Source of the DNA: Desulfobacterales bacterium
GTDB taxonomy: Bacteria > Desulfobacterota > Desulfobacteria > Desulfobacterales > Desulfobacteraceae
Reading direction: 5' to 3'
Length of the DNA stretch: 5,013 nt
Assembly: GCA_022361135.1 (NCBI GenBank)
Contig: JAKSBM010000232.1
Coordinates: forward strand, 1-5,013
A model generated the notes under the pieces. The model was not told where the DNA came from. It did no database searches and saw only the letters and a list, made by a program, of their open reading frames with translations. Below are positions 1 through 5,013 of this stretch, piece after piece (the first letter of the stretch is position 1; each line of letters opens with the position of its first letter). Position numbers and translations under genes: made by a program.

Positions 1-1
1 C

Positions 2-520
2 CGGGCGGCTGCCGAATATGCCAGGGCCGTGCGCAACGGTTTGGCCCAATTCCAGTCCGATGGGTTTGACCGGGATGAATTCATGGCCTGGGTGGAAGAG
101 ATGGGCAATGACCTGGCCGGATCGGACGGGGTGCTGGATGATTCCGGCCGGGTGCCCGAGTCCAGCTTGGGATGGTGGCGCCAGGTCCATCGTTCCACCG
201 GGGATGCTGCCCGGTATGCATTGGAAAATGGATTAAAGAGCGATCCTGTTTTCATTACCTTTCTTGAACATGTGGAAAACGGGTTTGGCATCTCTGCATT
301 GGATGGGGGCGGACGGCCCACCGGCGAACTCAGCGTGGACGATTCCGGCTTTCATACATGGCGGGGAACCGTTTCCTTGGAAGAAGCAGGGGCCGATGCC
401 CAATGGCGTCCCGGGGACGAGCTTACCGGTTACAACACGGAAATTCTGGAAGAGGGCGTTTATCAATACAGCCGGGAACCCGGGGTTACGTCCCAATTAC
501 CCGAACAATTTGCCCTCCAG
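2..520 (+). other. N-terminal visible part, possibly a degenerate earlier repeat unit
   Basis: Residues 1-173 are mixed. The first 100 or so look helical (segments around 5-40 and 58-90), followed by a Gly/Asp-rich stretch and a beta-like piece with YNTEI at residues 144-148. That piece resembles the YNTQV hairpin end of unit 3 (V1538). Counting back 142 residues, the spacing from helical module to hairpin in the other units, lands at residue 6, where helical sequence (AVRNGLAQF) indeed occurs. This suggests a worn copy of the repeat's first half. The SRLLE motif is not visible here and no GNAT-like fold follows, because the linker at 521 takes its place. The assignment to the repeat family is tentative. 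Confidence 0.35.
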
Positions 521-3500
521 GAAGATGGATCTTCGGTTCCCACGGCCAGTTCGGATTCCGATCCCGACAGCCGGGCCACCCGCCAGGGGGACGATTCCGG
601 GTCGGTATGGAGTGATGCCGGGGCTTCCGATGCCGATTCCGTATACGGGGACAGCATTTCAGTCATCAGTTCCGAGGGGGGGAATCCCGATACCCTTCCC
701 GATGATATTCCCGCACCCGGCTTTCCCCAGCCGGAATTCACCGACAGTTTGGAAGAACCCGTGGCCGCCCTGGTGGAGGAAACCCTTGGGGGAATCTCTT
801 CAGTTGATTTTCACACCCAGTATGATGCCCTTTCCCAGCTCCAGCAGGGAGAGGTGATTTCCCGATTGCTGGAAAGCCATGGGGCGGATCCGGAAAACCA
901 GGATTTGAAATCCACCCTGGCCGACATCCAGGTCGAAGTGGTGAAATTCGTCTCCGGCGGCCGGGTATCTGAATCGGCCCGCTTCACGGCGGAAGTGCTG
1001 TTGGAACAGCTTCGCCGGACCCGGATTTCCGAAGGGGCCGATGTCAGCGGCAATGTATATGAACACATGCGTCTGGATCCCTGGCAGGCGGAACTGGCCC
1101 TGGAAACCAGCCGTAGGAACAAGGCCGTTCAGATGACAGTGGACGAAGACGGAAATCGCGTACTCTCCACCAGTTCCGATTATTATTCCACCCAAGTCGT
1201 GGCCCTGAATGATCGGCCGTCCTTTGGGGAAGGCAGTGTCCCCGGGATTTCCGAAGCGCTGTTGGACGAAATTCGTCCCCTGACCTGGGATTGGTGGCAG
1301 GCGGCCAGGGGCGGGAGCAGTTCTGCCAATGTCGAGGTTTATGATTGGGTTTTTAAATCCTTTGGCCATGGAAATCGTACCGGCATCGATTCTTCCATGC
1401 CCGCCTATGCGGCTATTACCCGGGATCCCGATGGTAAAATCGCAGCCATCGGCATCTATAGCGAACGATTTGACGGGACCATCCAAAATGATTACACCGT
1501 TACCCGTGCGGCCCTGGCCGAATCCCCCAGGCCGGCCGGAACCTATTGGGTGGGGGCCGGTGCAGACAATCAATTGGTATCCCTGCGGGATATCCACACC
1601 CGGTTCCCGGATCGGGCCATTACGGCCCTGGTGACCAATTCCCATTCCTGGAAAACCGATATTGGGCTTTACTTTGAAGGCCAGGGCGGTGCCCCGCTTT
1701 TTGCCGATTCACCAGTGGTGGACTTTCCCCAGGCCCGTCAATTGTTGGTGGAACGGAAAATTGCCGTTTTAAAGCAGGCCGCCGATGAGTTATCCGGCCA
1801 GTTGGAAGGAGATGAAGACAGCCCGGAAAGTTGGGAAGATACCGTGGCCGACCATCAGACCACCCTGGATGACCTCCAGGCCCGGGTAGACGCCGGCATT
1901 GACCAGCGTTCGGCCCTGGAAATGGAAACCCGGCTGGAAAACATCCGTGGTGATCTGGCCCGGGTGAGCCATGCCGCCGGCCTGGATTCCCAGGGCGAGT
2001 ACACCGGAGGCACCGACGGCACCATTTCAGAACTCCTGGGGTTCCAGGATGCCACCACCGCCCCCGAGGGTGTGGAACTGCCCGATGGATCCGCATACCA
2101 GGAATACATCGATGATCTGGTGGCCGAAGTGGTCTCCGGAGAAGCCGGATTGGCTCAAATTGACCATTTTCTGGAAGCCTATGAAGATGTCATCGATCTT
2201 CGGGATGCCGTGGCCGAAGGATTGGGCAAGGCCCATTTGGATAATCCGGGCATTGATCGATTGACGAATATCCTGGATGCCGTGGATCCCTCCTGGCGGC
2301 CCCGGACCCTTCCCACCCCGCCCGAAGAACCCGAACATGCCAAGTTGGAGCAGGCCCTGCCCACCCTTGACCAAGAGTTAAAGGGTCAGGTGGAGGATTT
2401 GGTCACCGATGTGGTGGTCAATGGTTTGGATACGGCCTCTTTTAACCAACGCTATGGGGCTTTCACCGAAGATCAGAAGAGCATTTTGGTTTCCCGCCTC
2501 TTGGAAAACTTGGGTCTGGATCCCACCAATGCACATTTGACTGAAATCCTTTCCGGGCTGGAAGATCGGATTCTCACACAATACAAGGACCATAATTTAA
2601 GTAGCTCGGCAGAACTGGTGGTGGAAACCCTTTTGGAACGGGTGCGCCGTTCCGGTGCCGGCCAGACCACGGTGAGCGACTCCCATGAGGGTGAGCTTTA
2701 CCTTGATCCGGTGCGGGCCGGCCTCCTCATGGATTCTCCCCCCGAGGTCCGGGCCAATTATTGGCAGACCCAGGATGGCCAGTCCACGGCCGTGGATGGA
2801 GATGGAAGTTACAGAACCCGGGTTTTTGCCCTGATTCCCGAAGGGGAGACTGATCCCCATGGCGCATCCACGCCCACGGAAAACCAGCGCACCCGGTTTG
2901 AGGACGTTATTTTCAAGTGGAGCGGAGTGGCCAGCCACTCCGGTGCAGACGTGGCCACGGTGGGCATCTACAACAAGCTCATGGAATATGTCCAGGATGC
3001 CTATGAAGAAGGGAATGTGGCCAATCCCGATCATTTGGTGGTGGTGGAAGCCCCCAACCGGGAGATTGCCGCATTCGGCACCTATACCCGCAATGGGGAA
3101 ACCGGGGAGGTGAACATTGATTTCATTGCTGCCAACCCGGCACTCCTTTACGCTGAACGGCCCGAAGGTATCCTTTGGCGGGGGGCAGGGCGGGCCGCCA
3201 TCCTGGCTGCATCCCGGGACATTGCACAGCGTTTTCCCGATGCCGTGATCACCATCACCCCCCAGAACCCCAGGGTGGAGACCACATCCAGGGACTTTTA
3301 TTTCGGGGAAAATCGGACCCCCCAATTGTTCACCGGGGAATCCGGCCAACCCCTGGGGGATTACACCGATGCACAGACTGCCCTTTTGGAACGCCAGCAG
3401 GGCGCATTGAACCGGGCCGTGAATGAATTGCGTCAATTTGTGGATGAAACCGACAGCCTGGTGGGCACCTGGCGGAACCGATTGGAGGAATTAAATGCAG

Positions 3501-5013
3501 AACTCACCCAGCTTTCCGTTAATTTGGACATTGAGGATGAGCCCGAGACCGTTCGCAACCTGGGGGAAACGTTCCAGGAAATGCAGCGTCGTTTTGCCCT
3601 CATTGCCGAACAGGCCAAATCCGCCAACCCGGAAGAATTTGAAGAAGGATTGACCACGGCCACCCTGGATCTGGCCCGGCGCCATTACAGTCTGCCCGAC
3701 GATGCCACCGGCGTTTTCCGGGATCTCACCGCCGATCTGCCCGAGGATTTTCCCTATAAGGGGTTTTTCGAATCTGCTCCAGGCACCCCGGATCAATTTG
3801 CCAGCCTGTTGAATATGCTCATTCAGACCCTGGGGCCCGAGGAAACAGCCTCCCGGCTTAAGCCCAGGATGCAGGAGGCGGTTTCCGGTCTCATTTCCAG
3901 GGAGGTTTCGGTGTGGATTGCCGATTCCCTGCTCAATATCGGTGCCCAGCAACCCGATGCCGTGGATGCCTTTTTTGATCACATTGGAACGGAACTCAGT
4001 GAAGATTTTGCCAATGAAATTTCCGGGCCCCTGGGGGATGAATTCCGCTCCATTTCCAGCCATAGCCTGGATTCCGGCGGCCCCCTGTCCGGGGATCTGC
4101 CCGATGGCTTGCGGGTGGAAGGCCAGGGAAATGGTCGGGTCACCGCTCCAAACGATGAATTGGTGGCCCAGGGTAACGCCCTGGTGGAAGAGTTGGATGA
4201 CGGCACCCTATCCCTGGAGGAATTCCAGGAAGCCTATGCCGGATTTGACAAGGGCTACCAATACACCATGATTTCCCGGCTTTTGGAAATTTACAATAAC
4301 AATCCCGAAGCCCATGCCGAGGTTTTTGACTTCCTTAAAGGGGCCGAGGCCGATGTGCGGTCCGCCTATTTTTCCGAACTCCTTTCCGAGCGCGCCACCG
4401 CGGTGGTGAACCATCAATTGGAAGCCGTACGCTGGTCCGATAAAGGCATTGCCGAATACTATGAAGCCGGGGATCCCATATTCCTGGATCGCCTCAGGGG
4501 AAGTCGGCTTCTTGCCACGGCCCCGGACACGGGCACGGTGGAGGAATGGTATCGGGATCCGGAAACAGGGGATGTCTACACCCGATCCTCGGATCAGCCC
4601 TACAATACCCAGGTCTATGAACTCCAGGGGGATGCCTATGTTCGAACCACGGCCATTGATACCGGTCGTCTGCCCCAGGGCAATGCTGAAAATTTCCAGG
4701 ACTGGTCCGGCAGGGAAGATGCCCTGGAAACCGCCCGGAACTGGTTGGAAACCGCCCGGGAGAACAATTTGCCCGATTACCTGGTGGGCGATTATCAGAC
4801 CATTGTTACGGCCATGGAAGACGGTCACCTGGGCGGAGCCAGCGCCACCGAGCACCGGCCCACCTATTTGACCATCACCCGGAATCCGGTCACCGGAGAG
4901 AGCTTCCTGTCCTCGGAGGCCTTCTGCCCGCTCGTGGCCGTGTGGGCCATGGCAGACGCAAACAACGTGTGGGCCAACGTGCAGGAACGATGCCAGACAT
5001 CTCTGAGCAATGA
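2..5013 (+). CDS. Fragment of a giant modular repeat protein, open at both ends
   Basis: The frame starting at base 2 runs 1,670 codons without a stop, so the gene is larger than the window at both ends. I do not recognise the whole protein as any named family. It is rich in Asp, Glu and Gly, poor in Lys, and has no cysteine until residue 1642. I see no membrane segment, and any signal peptide would lie upstream. Self-comparison shows a composite block in tandem: helical module, LD motif, beta hairpin, GNAT-like fold, coiled coil. Codon use is uniform (GCC, CCC, TCC, ACC, CGG, GGG, GAT, GAA) up to the last 30 codons. The first in-frame ATG, at base 83, has no Shine-Dalgarno sequence and lies inside continuing helical sequence, so it is not taken as the start. 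Possible roles include a giant surface or structural protein of the kind seen in environmental bacteria, or a polyvalent protein of a mobile element. Neither is demonstrated. That the frame is coding is near certain; function is unknown. Confidence 0.93.
521..745 (+). other. Asp/Ser/Pro/Gly-rich disordered linker
   Basis: Residues 174-248 are dominated by Asp, Ser, Gly and Pro with few hydrophobics. Runs such as SSDSDPDS and SDAGASDADS are followed by a proline-rich end (DDIPAPGFPQPEF). No secondary structure is evident. The segment sits between the possible worn unit and repeat unit 1, so it most likely acts as a flexible acidic spacer. Asp pairs could bind metal loosely, but no canonical calcium loop such as a complete DxDxDG or RTX nonapeptide is present. 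Confidence 0.7.
770..1069 (+). other. Helical SRLLE module, copy 1
   Basis: Residues 257-356 are predicted helical. The core pattern is L-V-x-(E/D), then F-x3-Y (F270, Y274), then (I/V)SRLLE (286-291), then D-P (D295, P296), then a further amphipathic helix pair with LLEQLRR. The same spacing from F to the D-P or N-P proline, 27 residues, holds in copies 2 and 3. I do not know a named family with this pattern. It has the look of a small helical bundle used as a spacer or interaction module. Confidence 0.65.
1316..1702 (+). other. GNAT-like fold, copy 1, with degenerate cofactor loop
   Basis: Residues 439-567 follow the GNAT order: helix (VYDWVFKSF), strand 2 (AYAAITRD), strand 3 (KIAAIGIY), a strand-4 region, then a glycine loop, helix 3 (LRDIHTRFPD), strand 5 (AITALVTN) and a terminal helix with LYF. 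GNAT enzymes bind the acetyl-CoA pyrophosphate through an R/Q-x-x-G-x-G/A loop. Here the equivalent is V-G-A-G-A-D at 517-522, lacking both the Arg/Gln and the final Gly/Ala. If it is a GNAT relative, it is probably inactive and structural. It aligns directly with copy 2 through W-x-G-A-G and RDI-x-x-RFPD. Confidence 0.5.
1733..1984 (+). other. Coiled-coil segment, copy 1
   Basis: Residues 578-661 are helical with regularly spaced Leu, Val and Ile and charged residues between (LLVERKIAVLKQAADEL, then DDLQARVDAG, then ETRLENIRGDLARV). An acidic break (EGDEDSPES) lies between the first two helices. The segment directly follows the GNAT-like fold, as in unit 2, where LLER at 1128-1131 matches LLVER here (R585 to R1131, offset 546). 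It is likely a rod or dimerising element, inferred from heptad-like spacing only. Confidence 0.55.
2117..2296 (+). other. Extra helical module lacking the SRLLE motif
   Basis: Residues 706-765 align with the SRLLE module family: LVAEVVSG at the start, F-L-E-A-Y in the F-x3-Y position, N-P at the matching proline, then LTNIL in place of LTEIL of copy 2. The SRLLE core itself is replaced by AVAEGLG. It stands 94 residues before the module that opens unit 2, so the helical module has also been duplicated within a unit. A Pro-rich spacer (RPRTLPTPPEEPEH) separates the two. Confidence 0.55.
2399..2686 (+). other. Helical SRLLE module, copy 2
   Basis: Residues 800-895 repeat the helical module: LVTDVVVNG, F814-x3-Y818, VSRLLE at 830-835, D-P at 840-841, LTEILSGLEDR, then ETLLERVRR. 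The closing LLE-x-(L/V)-RR matches LLEQLRR of copy 1. The conserved residues are those expected to pack a helical bundle, not a catalytic set. No function can be assigned. Confidence 0.65.
2933..3331 (+). other. GNAT-like acetyltransferase fold, copy 2, cofactor loop kept
   Basis: Residues 978-1110 read as a GNAT fold: helices (VGIYNKLMEYVQDAYEEG), strand 2 (HLVVVEAP), strand 3 (EIAAFGTYTR), strand 4 (EVNIDFIAANP, matching the usual strand ending in a V-x-P-like turn), then R-G-A-G-R-A at 1060-1065, an exact R-x-x-G-x-A acetyl-CoA loop. Helix 3 (ILAASRDIAQRFP), strand 5 (AVITITPQN, with Asn at 1089) and a closing FYFG at 1099-1102 follow, like the N...Y-x-x-G-F end of GNATs. Acetyl transfer to an amine is the family's usual reaction. 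The acceptor is unknown, and activity cannot be judged from sequence alone. An acetyltransferase-like domain within a giant repeat protein is unusual. A chance fold resemblance remains possible. Confidence 0.6.
3362..3628 (+). other. Coiled-coil segment, copy 2
   Basis: Residues 1121-1209 form long amphipathic helices: ALLERQQGALNRAVNELRQF, then WRNRLEELNAELTQLSVNL, then LGETFQEMQRRFALIAEQA. Leu and Val recur at three- and four-residue steps with Gln, Glu and Arg between. It occupies the same place after the GNAT-like fold as the coiled coil in unit 1 and shares its LLER start. It is probably an extended hairpin or dimer-forming rod. Partner unknown. Confidence 0.6.
3632..4180 (+). other. Unit 2-specific helical region and Gly/Asp-rich linker
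   Basis: Residues 1211-1393 have no clear counterpart in unit 1. The first 140 residues look helical with proline breaks (LPDDATGVF, LPEDFPYKG, then FASLLNMLIQTLG and VSVWIADSLLNIG). The last 40 are a Gly/Asp/Ser-rich linker (around SLDSGGPLSGDLPDG) leading to unit 3. The hydrophobic stretches are too short and too interrupted by charge for membrane spans. I recognise no family here. The region explains why the step from unit 2 to unit 3 is about 50 residues longer than that from unit 1 to unit 2. Confidence 0.5.
4181..4471 (+). other. Helical SRLLE module, copy 3
   Basis: Residues 1394-1490 give the third full copy: LVEELDDG, F1408-x3-Y1412, ISRLLE at 1424-1429, N-P in the D-P position, then helices with SELLSERA and HQLEAVRW. 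The spacing from the first Leu to the Ile or Val before SRLLE is 30 residues, exactly as in copy 2 and one more than in copy 1. It is more diverged in its second half than the other copies. Confidence 0.65.
4922..5013 (+). other. Compositionally distinct 3' tail, possible sequence junction
   Basis: The last 30 codons stay in frame but differ from the 1,640 before them. Two Cys codons (residues 1642 and 1664) appear where none occurred, GGG and CCC vanish, and the expected GNAT strands of unit 3 do not follow. From the ATG at base 4949 the peptide MADANNVWANVQERCQTSLS has Trp followed 11 residues later by Leu-Ser. That spacing is like helix 1 of DnaA domain I (for example W...LS in the Bacillus subtilis protein). 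No Shine-Dalgarno sequence lies at a good distance before that ATG. The tail could be a chimeric contig end, the start of another gene joined by misassembly, or a real divergent part of the giant protein. Evidence is thin. Confidence 0.3.

Larger units (their letters stand above)
770..2398 (+). repeat. Composite protein repeat unit 1 (543 residues)
   Basis: This covers residues 257-799. In order it holds a helical module starting LVEETLGG with ISRLLE at 286-291, a second helix pair with a basic RR pair, LDPWQAEL at 358-365, a hairpin ending Y-S-T-Q-V at V399, a GNAT-like fold (439-567), a coiled coil (578-661), a short Gly/Thr linker, and an extra helical module from residue 706. Each landmark recurs in unit 2 at +542 to +546 residues, which marks true tandem homology and not chance similarity. 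The repeat is clear only at protein level. I see no long identical DNA stretches between units, so the duplication is old and diverged. Borders are set arbitrarily at the first Leu of the helical module. Confidence 0.8.
2399..4180 (+). repeat. Composite protein repeat unit 2 (594 residues)
   Basis: This covers residues 800-1393. It repeats unit 1's order: a helical module starting LVTDVVVNG with VSRLLE at 830-835, LDPVRAGLL at 901-909, a hairpin ending Y-R-T-R-V at V941, a GNAT-like fold (978-1110), and a coiled coil (1121-1209). It then differs from unit 1. In place of one recognisable extra helical module it has about 180 residues of helical, Pro-interrupted sequence (roughly 1211-1393), which accounts for its extra 50 residues. 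This is the unit whose GNAT-like domain looks intact. Confidence 0.8.
4181..5013 (+). repeat. Composite protein repeat unit 3, cut by the window edge
   Basis: Starting at residue 1394, the landmarks come again: LVEELDDG, ISRLLE at 1424-1429, FLDRLRGSRLL with L at 1495, a hairpin ending Y-N-T-Q-V at V1538, a helical stretch with LETAR repeated one heptad apart, and ITRNP at 1625-1629 matching ITRDP at 472 in unit 1. Offsets to unit 2 are 594, 594, 597 and 611 residues. The GNAT-like fold that should follow is barely begun. After about residue 1640 the sequence no longer fits the repeat, and its composition changes. Confidence 0.75.

Noticed and set aside
83..85. First in-frame ATG as the gene start
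   Set aside because: No Shine-Dalgarno sequence precedes it, and the same frame with the same helical character continues upstream to the window edge.
521..745. RTX-type or other calcium-binding repeats in the Asp-rich linker
   Set aside because: The Asp and Ser residues are irregularly spaced. No GGxGxDxxx nonapeptides or complete DxDxDG loops are present.
264..857. Plus-strand open frame of 197 codons in another frame
   Set aside because: Its product is Pro/Arg/Trp-rich nonsense overlapping the Asp/Ser linker, where GAT TCC and CCC GAT codons read out of frame give few stops.
800..1645. Minus-strand open frame of 281 codons
   Set aside because: It lies wholly antisense to the well-supported + frame, and its product is an unlikely Gly/Pro/Ile-rich string. 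The strong codon bias of the + gene keeps the antisense frame free of stops.
2597..3436. Minus-strand open frame of 279 codons
   Set aside because: It is antisense to the GNAT-like region of unit 2, with Gly/His-biased composition and no recognisable motif. It is in the same antisense register as the 800-1645 frame, as expected for a codon-bias shadow.
3632..4180. Membrane-spanning segments in the helical region of unit 2
   Set aside because: The hydrophobic runs are under 15 residues and carry charged or polar residues, fitting amphipathic helices better than membrane spans.
4208..4855. Minus-strand open frame of 215 codons
   Set aside because: It is antisense to repeat unit 3, Gly/Ile/Pro-rich, with no plausible ribosome site or domain. 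It is a shadow.
5011..5013. TGA at the very end of the window as the stop of the giant gene
   Set aside because: It is in a different frame from the giant gene (codons start at 2, 5, ... 5012). Using it would require a frameshift in the last few hundred bases, and the alternative frame there reads as Arg/Gly-rich nonsense.
2..5013. CRISPR array, tRNA, rRNA, insertion sequence or terminator
   Set aside because: I found no regularly spaced identical DNA repeats, no tRNA-like or rRNA-like sequence, no transposase-like product and no GC hairpin followed by a T run. The continuous coding frame leaves no intergenic space.

Overview
The window is one piece of a single very large protein-coding gene. 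Reading the + strand from base 2, one frame stays open to the last base: 1,670 codons with no stop, no start that can be defended and no terminator. Both ends of the gene lie outside the window. I see no second convincing gene, no RNA gene, no mobile element and no CRISPR. The other, shorter open frames on both strands are shadows of this one. Residue numbers below count from the codon at base 2.

The organism looks bacterial, GC-rich, using the standard code, with a strong and uniform codon style (GCC, CCC, TCC, ACC, CGG and GGG beside GAT, GAA, ATT and TTG). Giant open frames of this kind are known from environmental lineages such as Omnitrophota, and the codon style would also suit Desulfobacterota. 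This is a weak inference and the phylum is not resolved.

The main result comes from comparing the translated protein with itself. A composite block of about 540-600 residues repeats in tandem. Landmarks recur in the same order: a helical module with an (I/V)SRLLE motif (residues 286, 830, 1424), an LD motif (358, 901, 1495), a hairpin ending in Y-x-T-(Q/R)-V (V at 399, 941, 1538), then a fold resembling a GNAT acetyltransferase (about 439-567, 978-1110, and a third starting near 1620). Copies 1 and 2 continue into a coiled coil (about 578-661 and 1121-1209). Offsets are 542-546 residues from copy 1 to copy 2 and 594-611 from copy 2 to copy 3. The second GNAT-like domain keeps an R-x-x-G-x-A acetyl-CoA loop (R1060 to A1065). 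The first has lost it.

Layout: 2-520, N-terminal part, possibly a worn earlier copy; 521-745, Asp/Ser/Pro/Gly-rich linker; 770-2398, repeat unit 1; 2399-4180, repeat unit 2; 4181 onward, repeat unit 3, cut by the window. The protein has no cysteine and is acidic until the last 30 codons, where two cysteines appear and codon choice shifts. That tail (about 4922-5013) may be a join to other sequence, and its last 22 residues faintly resemble the start of DnaA. No function can be assigned to the whole protein. A giant, modular, probably structural or surface protein with embedded acetyltransferase-like folds is the best description.
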